Source: Populus alba | Lineage: Eukaryota; Streptophyta; Magnoliopsida; Malpighiales; Salicaceae | Length of the DNA: 64,000 bases | Direction: 5' to 3' | Assembly (NCBI RefSeq): GCF_005239225.2 | Contig: NC_133296.1 | Coordinates: 6,138,001 to 6,202,000 of the forward strand | Part shown: positions 1-12,302 of the stretch, one piece after another | Layout of the letters: each line of letters opens with the position of its first letter | Numbering within the stretch: the stretch's first letter is position 1 | Notes under the pieces: model-generated | What the model was told of the DNA's origin: nothing | What the model saw: the letters and a program-made list of their open reading frames with translations, nothing else | Database searches by the model: none | Translations under genes and position numbers: made by a program

Positions 1-336
1 AACGGTCCCTAAAAATTGGAGTACTCAAAAAATCAATTATGACCTTTCTATCAAACTATCTCTTTACAAATTAGCAAAGCAAATGACACTAATTTTTGTT
101 GAAACCATGGTGCTTTTGTTGGTGGGTAAAAGAGCTTTCAAATTAGTGTTCTTAGTGCTCTAATACCATTTGGTTTTCTTAGATTGAAAGAATTGAAAAT
201 AGAGAAAGAAGAAGAAAGGATGAAGAGAGGAAAATATAAAAGAAGAGAAATAGAAAAAGGATAGAAGTTTTGTGCCTTACACTTTTAGACACACACTTAT
301 ATAGAATATGTAGGAAATTACATAAATACCCTGACA
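1..336 (-). mobile_element. Copia-type LTR and primer-binding site, truncated by window edge
   Basis: Read on the minus strand, an LTR-like stretch with a TATA-like box near 300 begins with TG at about 336 and ends with CA at about 171. It is followed at 157-169 by a primer-binding site (minus strand ATGGTATTAGAGC), a one-base variant of the tRNA-iMet site TGGTATCAGAGC used by copia elements. The internal part continues leftwards out of the window. It lies just upstream of the first visible exon of the gene at 363-2781, so it is probably an insertion in that gene's intron. The outer LTR boundary is uncertain because the second LTR is not visible. Confidence 0.5.
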
Positions 337-362
337 ATACTATATGAGGCTTTTATATTCAG

Positions 363-1837
363 ATAGAGGAGAAAGATCATTTTATAAACCTCAAGGCATC
401 TGAATGTGATGGTTCTCCAAGAAAGGATCAGGGTGCAACTAAAAAATGCGATTACACCCCAAGGCATGATCAACCTATATTTTCTCAGGTAAATAGAATT
501 GTTGATTTTTTATCTAATGTTGTTTCTATTCCTGTTTTAGATTGAGAAATGCAATTTTGTTTCTTGATATATTATGTATGCATTATGCTTCAAGAAAGCA
601 ATTAATCTTTCTCTTCTATATTTAGATAGAAGAGAAAGATCATTTTCTAAACCTCAAGGCACCTGAATGCGATGGTTCTGCAAGAAAGGATCAGGGTGTA
701 ATTATAGAAGAGAAAGATCATTTTCTAAACCTCAAGGCACCTGAATGTGATGGTTCTGCAAGAAAGCTTCAGGGTGCAACTAAAAAATACAATTACACCC
801 CAAGACATTATCAACATGTATTTTCTCAGGTAAATAGACTTGTTGATTTGTTTATCTAATGTTGTTTCTATTCCTATTTTAGATTGAGAATTGCAATTTT
901 GTTTATTGAGATATTATATATGCATTATGCTTCAAGAAAGCAATTAATCTTTCCCTTCTATATTCAGATAGAAGAGAAAGATCATTTTCTAAATCTCAAG
1001 GCATCTGAATGCAATGGTTCTCCAAGAAAGGATCAAGGTGCAACTAAAAAATACGATGACATCCCAAGACATGATCAACATATATTTTCTCAGGTAAATA
1101 GACCTGTTGATTTTTTATCCAACGTTGTTTCTATTTCTATTTTAGATTGAGAATTGCAATTTTATTTATTGAGATATTAGATATGCATTATGCTTCAAGA
1201 AAACAATTAATCTCTAAGGCTTCTATAATATTAAACAGAGGAGAATGTTCATACTTTGAACCTTAAGGCATGTTTTCCAAAAAAATAGATCATGATGCAA
1301 CTTCTAGAAAATATGATTTGATTCCTGGACATGATCAAGATCTATCTTCTCAGCTAAATTGACCTACTGATTGTTATCCTAATATCATCTCTCTTCCCAT
1401 TTTAAATTAAGAAACATCATGAAGTTCAATGAAATATTACATATGCATTTATGTTCCAAAAAAAAGCAATTAGCATACGATGCTTCTGTATTCAGACAGA
1501 GAATGTTCATTCTCTATACTTTGCATCTAAATGTGATGGTTCTCCAAGAAAAGATCAGGATGCAATTTTAAAATGTGACTCCACCCTAGAACAGTATCAA
1601 GATGTATTTTCTCAGGCATATGGACATGCTTATTTTTATCCTAATATCATCTCTATAACTTTTTTAAATTGGGAAATCTCTTTGTTCACTGAGTTATTAT
1701 TTATGCATTTATGCTCCAAGAAATCAATTAATATATGAGGATTCTGTATTCAGACGGAGGAGCATGTTCATTCTCTAAACCTTAGGGCATCTGAATGTGA
1801 TGATTCTCCAAGAAAGTATCAGGATGTTGTTACTAAG
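363..1837 (+). repeat. Tandem array of about six exon+intron units, ~263 bp each
   Basis: Exon starts at 363, 626, 968, 1239, 1496 and 1754 give spacings of 263, 342, 271, 257 and 258 bp. The 342 value equals one unit plus the 78-bp duplication inside the second exon (626 versus 704). The introns are repeated with the exons: each starts gtaaatag or a variant, carries a stretch like ttgatatattatgtatgcatt, and ends in a pyrimidine tract plus ttcag or ttag. The three leftmost copies are most alike and those on the right more diverged, suggesting recent expansion on the left. Confidence 0.85.
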
Positions 1838-2781
1838 GTACACAGACTGCTAATCGCTAACCTTCTCTCTCTATTTAGTCTTGACTAGATCTACCCGTGC
1901 TTCTCTTGGATAATGCAACTACAAATATGTGAGTAAGTAATGGTAATTTTCAAATATTTTTTTTATTTCAGAAATCTTTGGATCCATCTGTATCACCCAA
2001 AGATGTCGCATCCACTCAAAAGTGCAACCTTGATGTGCCAGAAAGTGAATTACTGTCAGATAGTTCTTGCAAACCATTGAATGTTTTGAAACCAAAAAGG
2101 TCAGTTTTCTGTCTTTCCATAAATTACACATTCGAAACACTATTCGAGTTTGTTTATGGTTTCTTGAGGTAAATTAATTTCAGTTTTTATAAGCTCCTCA
2201 TCTATGATTGTAGGAGACTGTTGCCTGCCTCTTCTACATTACTGAGGGATATCCCTTTGGGCATTGAGGATGAATCTGAGAATCCAAAAGTGAGTGAACT
2301 GTCCCTCTCCTCTTACTTTGCTCTTTCCAGAAAAATAGCATGTTTGGATAACCGAAATTCACTTGAAAAGGGTGTGAAATGCACATGGGTTGACTTGCCT
2401 TTGTTGAGATGTACTTGCTTAGAATTCCTTTAAAGAACTAACAGAGCAAGGTCGGCATGCCAGTATTGGCATTGTTGAAAATTCTGAATGTATACACTAA
2501 ATGATAGAAGGAATGGATTGGTGAATCTATGCAAATAATATGAAGTCATGGCCTGGTTCCAATATATACACTAAATGATAGAAGGAATGGATTGGTGAAT
2601 GAGAACTGAAAGGAGAAAATATCATTTACCTTGACCATTGATTTAGTGATTCAGATAGATTCCATATCTGTTTGCTATGCAGGGAAATAGAGGTGCGAAG
2701 AAATCAGCAGCAGAGGAAACAAAAAGAACTCAGGGCAGCATCTCTCTCTTGCGTTTGCTTCAAAGCAATCTTCATGTCTAG
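363..2781 (+). CDS. 3' part of an unidentified multi-exon gene with tandemly duplicated exons
   Basis: Only the 3' end is in the window. In-frame exons with good splice sites: 363-488, 626-829, 968-1093, 1496-1615 (GC donor), 1754-1837, 1972-2099, 2214-2289 and 2683-2781, ending in TAG. All except the 2099/2214 junction join at phase 0. The first five are diverged copies of one 40-42 codon exon with the pattern EEKDHFLNLKA.ECDGSPRKDQ; 626-829 carries an extra internal 26-codon duplication and 1754-1837 is shortened. A further decayed copy at 1239-1353 has an in-frame stop and a broken donor and is presumably skipped. The unique C-terminus contains KPKRRLLPASSTLLRDI and ends LLRLLQSNLHV, basic and Ser-rich. 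I do not recognise the family with confidence. The basic tail loosely recalls the end of some plant kinesins, but no motor domain is in the window. Downstream sequence to about 3.2 kb is the probable 3' UTR. Confidence 0.6.
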
Positions 2782-3284
2782 CATCTAGAAAGATTGCCTT
2801 TTGGTCATATTTTTTTGTTTTGTTTTGGGTTCCAACAAAAATTAAAGTAAAATAGTTGATTATACAGCAATTTGTATAGAAAATGCAAGTAAATATAAGT
2901 TGCTAGAAGGAATGTAAGCTTTTGTTGCGACGTTGAGGCTCTGAGTAGTAACCTTTGGGGTTTGTCTAGTTTCTAATCAAAGAACGAGGGCTTTATAAAC
3001 AGAATGCTGCATTGTACTAGGCTTGGATTCTTGTTTTGTTCATTGCCTTTTGCGGAAATGTTGTATACCGCTAATCTTAAAGTTGTTCACATAGAATGAG
3101 TCTCGGATCGTTTGTAATGGAGATGTATGTTAGCTGATTTCTTTCTTGATGGCTGAGCTTTGAATGGATGACTTTCGATTTTTATGACCTGATCAAAACA
3201 AATCGATACTCTCTCTCCGGTCTTGGTTCCCATTTTAATTTTACCCGAAGGCTTTTTTTTTTTTTTTTTTTTAGGAGAATAGAA
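2782..3284. other. Probable 3' UTR and short spacer
   Basis: Non-coding sequence after the stop codon at 2781, T-rich with several TTTGT and TTGTA motifs typical of plant 3' UTRs, then a run of about 22 T at 3250-3272 just before the copia 5' LTR. No ORF of note. Confidence 0.5.
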
Positions 3285-6200
3285 AGTTGGGTGCCTTAAA
3301 ACTATAGAGTTTTCTTTTTAAGTTAGAAAGTTTCCTTTAAAATTAATTGTTAGAATTGTCTATATAAAAATATAGTTTTGACAAGGTAACAATCATAAAA
3401 AAAAACAGAAATGAATACTGCAGAAAAACTTCTCATCATTCACTATTATAAAACTCTCATGTCAAAATTCTCAGTAGAGAATAATGTATAATTTTTTTTT
3501 TTTTTTTTTTTTGTTTGTAGTATGAAAAATAAGAGATGAAGTAAACCTGAAAAATAATATTGTAATTACATTATTCACTAAAAGGTAGAGGATAGATTCT
3601 TGTCTTAATCTACATTATAAAAAATTTAAGTTGTGATGTGTTTTTATTATTTACTTTGCACTTTATTCTCTCACATATTATTATGAATTGAAACAATCAA
3701 TTTTTTCATATTTTTAATTTGGTCCTTGAATTTTATTTTTTTACTTTTAAGTTTAAATTTGTATTTTTTTTTAAAAGGATCGAATTGAAAGACAAAGATC
3801 TAAATGAAAGGGCAAATAAAATAAATGGTGACTTTGAATTTAATTTAAAAAGTTTATTTTGGTCTCTATCATTTTTAGTTAATTGGTTAACCAGTCTTTT
3901 AGTTGTTAAAGATTCAATTATGGCACTAATTTTTTTTTTTAAGTTTTTTTTTTTGATAGGAAAGAGAAGGAGAGTCATAGGATTTCGGTATAGAGAGAAA
4001 AATTTGTTATATATACAAATTCTAGCCATAAAAAGGTCAATTATGGTGTCAATGAATTTTATTTGATGAAATAAGTTTCACCTACGTGTTACTTTTCCTT
4101 CTCTTTGCTGCAAAATGTAGATATGAGTATAGGAAAATTTTGGAGTTCGGGTTGGCTTTAAGTTTTTAAGTCATTTTTTTTGAGTCATATGAGGCCATAA
4201 ATAGTTTATTAAGGTGTTTAAGGTATTTTCTAGGTGTTTTTGATTAAAAATAAGTTTTTTTAGCAAAGAAATCCGAAACCTAATTTTTACAGTGACTCTC
4301 TAGTTGTTGGATTTTGCAAATGTGAACAACATATCGTTTTTTTTTTAAAAGCAATTCGTATACTGGAAAAATAAAATCATGTAGAAGACTCTCTTATTTA
4401 TCTATACTATTCTCTTGCCTTTTTTGGACTTAAAAAAAAAATGGAAGTTGATTTGCTAAGTTCAAATGTGTTTGTTTATATGTGAAATTACTTTCGAAAA
4501 ACAACAAATTATATGCTAAAATAACTTATGGAAGGGGTTGAAATATTAACTTTTATAATATTATCAAACCTTTAAAAGCCATAGTCAATCAAATTGATGA
4601 TTCCCAAACAAACACTTAAAAAAACATCGGTTTTCTAGTGTTTTATCATTTTATATGAATTCACAATGAAGCATTTTTATATATTCTTTTAATCGTTTTA
4701 TACAAATCCAATTTGCAGTTTAGTTAATTAGCGCTCATAACAAGTTAGATGTTATAGGTTTGAGTGTTGGATAATACATCTATTTTCTAATTTGTGATAA
4801 GCAAACTCTTTTCTATTTTTGAAAAAATAAGAAATGGATTTGCCCCTTTAATAGAAAAATAAATAGGGTTAGGTGAGCGGGCCTAGCCTGCTACATGTAC
4901 GTGGGCTAGGCACTTTGTTGGCCTTTTTTTTTTCTTTGTTTTTTTTATATCCCAAATTGTTTTTATTGAATTCACTTACTTTTCAATTTTGATATGGTTC
5001 TTAAATATTATTATAAATTTTTATTTTTATTTAAAAAATTGCTATGAATTATTATGTATTTGATATCAAAATAATAATACTAATAATAATTTTTTTTTAT
5101 AAAAAATTGATATAAATCGGTTGTTTGTTATTAAAATGTTTAAATAGATTTGGAACATGATTTTATCACATTTATGGTTTTTTTTAGCTTTCAATTACAC
5201 AAAATATGGACATACTATTTTAAATATTTTTTGTTAACTTGCTTTAACAATTATATATATATAAGAGAAATAATGCTTCTAGTTAAAAATATTGTGTTGA
5301 ATAAGATAAACAAGATATATGTTGATAGAAAATTTTATCTTCATAAAAAAAATCAAAATAATTTTATTTAATCATGAGATTTAATGACAATTCCTATGAA
5401 TTTTCTAAGACATGAATTTTTATTTTTAGGTTTTAAAAAATTTGAGTCCCCTTACAGTGTAGCATATACATTCAAACTAGTTACTAATCTATACATATAG
5501 ATAAATAACAAAGATGTTTATTTTATCATTAAACATGTTTATTACATTGTTTTTTTTTTCCACAATTAATGTTAGATTTTTGCAATTCAATTTAATTAAT
5601 ATTATTTGAGATTATATAAATGTGGTATATAACTGCAAAGTTAATCATGTTATGAAGATAATAGATGGCAAAAAATAGTGTTAATAATACTAATACATCG
5701 GTTATCCTAGCAGCCTCTGTTATCCTGGTTATTCCATTAGCTAACCCGATTCCTAAACATGCTTCATGTGAAAAGAAAAGAAAAACTAAAACTTTAAGTG
5801 GTATGAACTTAAATATGAAGTATAACATGATAAATTCTCTAACAATCCTAATGATGATGGTGACACTAAAATAAGACTTACAAGAACATGTTTTATTTAC
5901 AACAAATTAGGACACTACATTGAGGACTACCATCATTGTAAAGGAAAAAAAGAAGCTCAAATCAACATGATCGAGAATGTTGATGAGAAAATTATCAAGC
6001 TTACTAAATTTATATCAGAAGTTCACTTGATGGACAACTATACATAATGATGGGTTGGTATTGGAACCACATGTCATATATGTTTCAACAAGAATAGGTT
6101 TTTGAGTATGTAGCAGTTGCCAATAAAGAATAATTGTTCATGAAAAAGTTTTTTGTATGAGAAAAATCCCAAACCTTGGAAAGACGATGTTGAGGATGAA

Positions 6201-8245
6201 ATCTAGGAAAGAGCTGACTCTAAACAATGTGATTCATGCTTTTAATATTCAAAATAATATGGTTTTTGGCTTATTGTTGAGCAAGAACAAGTTTATAATG
6301 GTTTTTAAGCTCAATAAATTTATCCTTACTAGGAATGAGATGTTTGTGGATAAAAGGGTATTTAAGTGACGGATAATTTAAGCTTAATATTAACTAGAGA
6401 TGGTAAATCTTTTTCTTTTATTTAAATGGTTGTCTTTTTGATCTATTCACATTAATATCTATGATTTAAAGTTTGTATAAACTAGAGGTGGTAACAAGTA
6501 TTTTATTATTTTTATTGATGAATGCACAAGATTTTGCTATGTTTATCTATTAATAATCAAATGCAAAGCCCTAGAAATGTTCAAACATTTTAAAAAACAA
6601 GTTAAAAATAAACTTAGTAGGAATAACAATATGATAAAAAGGGATAAAAATGGAGGAGTATAAGTTACCTTTTGATGAATTTTATTCTAACAATGGTATG
6701 ATCCATGATCAAACCATGTCTCTTTATTCATCATGATAAAATGATATTACTGAATGTAAGAACCAAAAATTAAAATAAATGATCAGGTTATGTTGAAAAG
6801 TTTAAAATTACCCTGAAACTTGTTGCAGAAAGCTATTTTACCAACAAGTTATATTATACATAAAATATCTTACAAAAAATTAAACAAGTCATTGTATGAG
6901 TTATATAATGGTCAAAGACCATCCTATAAATACATATAAGTGTAAGGTGTTTAGACAAAGTTACAATTCTTTTATCATAGCTTTAAGCAAAAAGGAAAAA
7001 GAAGCATAATATATAGCAATAAGTCTTGACATGTTTATTTAAGACACTATATTGTAAGATATTTACTTTTAATGAAATTATATCTATTGACTATCTGATG
7101 TTAAAGGATAACATTACAAATTTGCTTATAAAAGCTTAACAAAAGATCAAATTGATAAAAATCAAGGGGATGAGATTAAAGCCTATTTTCAAAGAATTGC
7201 CATGAAAGCAACTAGACAAGTTGATAAGAGCTAAAATCCATGCTCAAATGGATAACCAAATTGTATGTCAATTCAATAGTAATACTATTACCTATTTCTA
7301 TAATGAAAAGTGCTACCTGCAACAAAATACATAAATAACTAAGCTTTTAATGATTCTTATAGCTTGAAAAATTCAAGTAGAGGTATTGTATGATAAATAA
7401 TACACAACTTTCTATAAGTAAGGGTATCTGCAACAAAAAACATGGATAACTTTATAAAAATAACCAATTTGAGTGTGAAATGAGGCTACTTTTATGAGAA
7501 TTAAAAATCTTAAATTCTCTAAAACACTATCCAAAACCAGAACATGTTCAAGGCTAAAATAAACACAATTGTGAAAACCAAAATTGTAAGAAGAGGAACT
7601 GTGTGATCTCTATAATCTGAGTTCCTACAAAAAACTAAATTATTCAAGATATCATGTTCAATAGTTAGCTAAGTGAATCATATAGTTTTCACCAATGAAG
7701 GTTCAAGGCCAAAAGCTATCTCACCTAATGCATTGACTTTTTGTTAATACTATTTATATCCGTGTCGACTTTGTATTTTATTTTGATTAAACAATTTTCA
7801 TTCATATGGACATTATTGGAGTGAATGGAAAGTTGTGTTTGTTAAAACTCTTAAATCAAGAGTTATGTTTGTTAAAAATCTATTTGAAATAGAGTTATGT
7901 CTTTTTAAATTAGAAAGTTGTGTCTTCTTGTTTTAAAAGTTTATTTTTTTTTAAAATTAACTATCAAAATTGTCTATATAAAAATATAGTCTTGACAAGG
8001 CTTTGAATATTAAAAAAAAAAAAATGAATAATGCCGGAAACTTTTGCTCTTTCAAAAACTTTTCTTTTACAAACTCTCTTGTCAAAGTTCTTCTATCCCT
8101 TTTATAAAGAGAGTAATGTATAAATTTTGATTCGTTATTTGTTTTTATTTATACAACCAAGAATAAGATATTAAGTTAGTAAAAAAAATGATAATGCAAT
8201 TACATTGCTAGTATTAGGACATAAAATTGATTAAATTTACATCAA
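3285..8245 (+). mobile_element. Degenerate Ty1/copia retrotransposon with both LTRs, RT region lost
   Basis: Two copies of a diverged LTR bound this region: about 3285-3625 and 7830-8245. They share the segment TTGTCTATATAAAAATATAG, followed by TTTTGACAAGG or TCTTGACAAGG, then a block with CTCTCATGTCAAAATTCT or CTCTCTTGTCAAAGTTCT. Between them are broken copia remnants: a gag zinc knuckle near 5890-5950, a protease-like stretch near 6050-6100 (TTCHICF), a pre-integrase segment near 6290-6370, integrase at 6440-6960, and the end of RNase H near 7090-7190 (LTKDQI..S.GM.LKP pattern). The reverse transcriptase is absent; integrase runs almost directly into RNase H at about 7000. Many stops and frameshifts show it is long dead. 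The stretch 3630-5650 has no recognisable coding content. Confidence 0.75.
5880..7190 (+). pseudogene. Copia gag-pol remnant (zinc knuckle, protease, integrase, RNase H tail)
   Basis: Conceptual reading in shifting frames gives CFIYNKLGHYIED (a CCHC knuckle with a lost cysteine), WVGIGTTCHICF (protease region, where the usual D of the D-T/S-G motif reads G), then integrase-like segments including FITFIDECTRFCYVYL in degraded form and LNKSLYELYNGQRPSYKYI. The order matches copia pol (PR-INT-RT-RH) with RT deleted. No intact ORF exists. A closely related integrase fragment lies at 52850-53460. Confidence 0.7.
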
Positions 8246-10230
8246 GTTTATATTTTATCAACAAATATTGTAAATTGATTTTATTTTATATTGATTTATA
8301 TGTATATTTTTATATAAAAACCAAATAAGAAGGATAACTTTAGATATATCAAAAGTTTAACTTATATGTTGATTTTTTATGACATAAATGTACTTGGATA
8401 ATATATTTCCTCACTCGACAACCTTACCATAAAAAAAAATCAATTAAAACAAAAAAAAAGTCTTGCTTTCATTTGTAAGCTTTTATCAAAATTTCTTTTT
8501 AGACTAATGTTTTTTCATTTACTTTTTTAAGAGATATAAAACAATTAAAAGAATTTTTCTAGTGATTGATATGATCATCTTACCTTTTAATTTCTCCAGG
8601 ATAAGATCTTGGCTGGTCAAGTTTATCAAGCTACTAGCTTTGGTAGTTGAATTACTAGATAATTGGTTCATGTTATGCTACGGGTTTGATTTATTATTTT
8701 TTTAATATAAACTTTTTTTTTGATATTACTCATGTTTTTTCTATATATAAAAATAAATTATGTGGGAATTGATTTGACGTGACCCGATCATCTTGGTGGG
8801 TCTAAAAGTAATTTAAATAACCAATAAAAACATAGTTTGACTCAAAATTAATATTTAAGATGAGATTTTTTTTAATAAATATTGAGATGATAACATATTA
8901 GATTGATTTTGATCAACCCTCCACGTATAAAGTTATGATTATGATAACTCCATGGTTGTCAAACTCGTAAGTTAACTTGTAAAATCGTACGATTTTACGA
9001 GTCAACACAGATATATTGTGTTAAATCAGGTAGAAAACTCGAAAATCAACAAATTCGGTCAAACTCAGTGAAACTCCGTAAACTCGAACTGAGTTTATCG
9101 AGTTTGACAAAATTATCAAAAACTATTAACACTTTTGGTTCTTTTGCCTTCGCCTTTCCTAAAAACAACTATTATTAACAAATTGCGTGCTTTAGTTTTC
9201 AGTGAGGTAGAAGAGAAAGTTAAATCAAAGTTATTTTTATTGAAAGAAAGTGGGGTGGGAGGAGGTGGAGGAGGGGAGGAGGACTGCAAGAAAAGGAGAT
9301 GCTAAAGAGTGCAACTTTTGTGAGATCTGAGGGTTCAGTAAGAATGACAACCAAGTAATGAGCAAAAGCCATGGAAATAACACTAAGTTGTTAGTCCTGA
9401 CAAAAGAGAGCGCAAGAGATGAGCTTTGAAAAGTAAGAGAGGAGAAGGAAAAAGAAAATTGATGATGATGATGTAGATTTGAGAAAGAGAGCGAGAGAGA
9501 TTGTGATTGTCTGGGTGGCACATGCGGGACAGTCATTTATCATGTTATCTTTTTTTTTTTTTTTTTAAGAATTCAAAATTATTTCAAAAAATTTAAATAA
9601 AAAAAATCAAAATTGTTTTTCAAATACAAAAATAAATAAACTTGTTAAACCCCATGCCAAGTTAATTTTTTCATAACATTAAAAAAAAATTATGTAACAT
9701 CAATGATTTCAAATAAATTAAAAAAAATATAAAACTAAGGTAATTGGAAAGGACCATTTATATTGTTAGAAAGACAATCAAAATAGCAAATTAAAAAAAT
9801 AATATAAAATAAGTATATTGTATTTATATTAATATAAATTTTAGTTTAAATGAAAACACCATATTGTTTGTTTTAAATTTGTTAATTATTAGTTAATGAA
9901 AATTTATTTAAATTATACATGAATTTTTATTTGAACAATTTATTTTAAGGTGGTTGAACTATTTATGAAAAAAAAATTCCTTATGATTTTACTAATCCGA
10001 GTTTATTTTATACTTTTTGTGTCGTGTTAAAAAATTTTTTAAAAATCTTAAATAACTCTATATAAATAAATAAATAAAATTAAAAAATATATTTTTTAAT
10101 AAATTTAATATGGAGTCGAATTAACCCAAGTAAACCATCAAATCAGATTATAAAATTATTATAATATAATGAAAAATAAATTAAATTAATTTTTTTTAAA
10201 AAATAATTTTAATTAAATATATATATTTTC
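8246..10230. other. A/T-rich intergenic spacer, no gene seen
   Basis: Low-complexity A/T-rich sequence with many short homopolymers. Around 8945-9115 a slightly less A/T-rich patch has repeated, mutually inverted aaactcg / cgagttt words and a perfect 20-bp palindrome, suggesting a small DNA-transposon or MITE remnant. At 9237-9536 the + strand is very purine-rich (GGAGG, GAGAGAG); the 99-aa minus-strand ORF there is Ser/Pro/Leu-biased and not convincing. Confidence 0.5.
8979..8998. repeat. Perfect 20-bp palindrome
   Basis: GTAAAATCGTACGATTTTAC equals its own reverse complement. Imperfect symmetry continues outside it (gttaactt on the left, gagtcaac on the right). It sits in a patch of inverted aaactcg / cgagttt words. 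Confidence 0.8.
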
Positions 10231-10439
10231 CCGTGAAACTTGACACATTATTCAAAGTAGTGGTTGCGGAAGCAGGCGTGGGGAGGTGCATTTTTCTGGC
10301 TGCAGATTCTAGACTTGCGGTATTTGATTGTGACTGTTGCATAACTGTTCGGGCACAAACAAAACTGGGCCACGGAAAACGGATATACGTCTTACTATTA
10401 GCATCCCATCACATGTCAGAAATGAAATTCAAAAAAGAA

Positions 10440-10720
10440 GGGCCGAAATCTCATAAAAATCACCCTTCGTTATCCATTCACCGGGCAGGAGAACAGAACG
10501 AGGCCAGGAGCCAAATACTCGTCTTCAACAACTGGTCAATCGAACACATCCGCTTTCAAAAGCTACCTCAAAATGCCAGCCACCTGCCCTTCTTCCTGTT
10601 GTGTTTTGTCTCTCAACACTTCTTCTTCTAGGCACATCCTTTCTGTTTGTCCAAATCCACTTGCGACTAACAACAATCTCGGAGACTGAAAATCTATCAT
10701 CCAACGTTGCACCACACAAG
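10440..10720 (+). other. Probable 5' UTR exon of the Sec14 gene
   Basis: Less A/T-rich than its surroundings and ending in CACAAG followed by gtaactg, a good donor. The next plausible acceptor is tttcag at 12268-12273, immediately upstream of the start codon exon, so a 1.55-kb 5' UTR intron is inferred. The transcription start is a guess. The ORF at 10233-10631 that overlaps this exon has no recognisable protein and is treated as chance. Confidence 0.45.
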
Positions 10721-12302
10721 GTAACTGTATCTATCCATTTACCCTCTGAATTCAAAAGCTTTTTCCAACTGGGATTTCTTTTCTTTTTTGCCCTTCTAGT
10801 GGAAAATCATGTTTTTAATGGCAGAATATAAATGGGGAATATTCATTTGTACAGAAATGAGACTTTTTGTTTCACATAAATAGAAAGAAATGGGGCCATC
10901 TTGTTTAACAGCTAAAAGGTAATGAAATTCAAAAACCCAGTTTTTTCTCTTTTGTTTTGATTTGAATATCATATACAAAATTTCATCTTTTTAACGGGAT
11001 ATTGCTTTTCTGGCTGTGGTGATGGATACGAGTGCTAAAGGACTCATGCATGAAATATCTAATTGATCTTATTAGTTCACCAGGGATTTTCAGAGATACT
11101 TATGATTGACTGGTTAATTGTTTTATGTGTCTCTTGTTCTTGATAAGCTATTGTTTGTGCTAAAGCTAACCAAGAAAAAACAAAAAAAAAAAAGAAAGAA
11201 AAAAAAGGAAAGAGGGTATTAATGTTTATGCTATGGAAAGATTTTTCATTTTGCTCCTTTCTTACTGATCGGAAACAGAATCAATGGATCGTTGATGGTA
11301 AGAAAGTGGACGGAACATTTCAAGACTACTTGGATTTTTTTTTTGTTGGCTAAGATTGAATCTCTGTCCTTTGTTATGCTTGTGATTTGTTTAACGATTT
11401 AGGCTTTTGGGATTGAGTTTGAAATTATTGGCGAGTCTTCTTGTTCGAAGGATTTCCTTGCTATACTTGCTTGAAGAATCTGAAACCATAAGGAGGAGCA
11501 GAAGAGGTGAAACAAGAAACGATATTTAGAATATGGGAAATGGGGAATTGTTAGTGTTGATAGAGAGACCATTGATTTGAAAAGGGGAGCGAGTAATTGA
11601 ATTTTGTAGTCCTGGATGCTGCTATGCTTGGATCATTTCTTTGCCAGCTCTTGGCATCTGAATTTATAAAATTAGTTTGTAGGTACCATGCTATCATCTT
11701 AAATTCATTATTGAGAATATTGATGGGCATGGAAGTGGATTTTCTAGCTGCATGGAAAAGTTTTAGGAAGAAATACCCTTGTACAACATGTGGGGGATAT
11801 TGAAGATGGGAATTTTTAGAATGGTCAGTTAAAAGGTATTTTGCACTATTATTTTTGAGATATCATGGCTTGGAGAAGTGGAAGAAGTTCTCTTGATAGC
11901 CAGCGTTGTGCACTCATATTTCTTTGATATAGATTTCAACAAAGCAAAACAGTTTGTTTTTCTACCGAAGGATCTGAATTGGTAATGTCTTTAGGAGTCC
12001 AATGCCATAAGAATGGTCATTTCTCCATACAAAAGGAAGGAAGAAGCCTTATTTTAGTTGTTTAATAGTTGTATGATCAATTTTCTAGCATTATAGTTTG
12101 GCTCAGCATGAAATGGAACTAAACCATCATAAATATGCACGTGCCTTCTTGTTGATCGTCGTGATGTAGTATGTCATTGGAGTCATTGGAATGTATTTTC
12201 CTTTTATGTGGCATATCTACTTTGAATAACTGTTTGATACTCGAATTAATTGATTACTCAATGTTGGTTTCAGCTTTACAAGCGTCACTAAATTTTGCGA
12301 AG

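Noticed and set aside
884..1150. 88-aa plus-strand ORF as an independent small gene
   Set aside because: It is the exon 968-1093 plus flanking intron sequence of the exon array; the repeated GT/AG borders explain it better.
3719..4066. Overlapping plus- and minus-strand ORFs of ~100 aa
   Set aside because: Phe/Lys-rich translations of A/T-rich sequence inside the copia relic, with no family resemblance.
9237..9536. 99-aa minus-strand ORF
   Set aside because: Ser/Leu/His bias from a purine-rich strand, no motif, no splice or promoter context.
10233..10631. 132-aa plus-strand ORF before the Sec14 gene
   Set aside because: Overlaps the probable 5' UTR exon, no family pattern, and ends in a Phe run.
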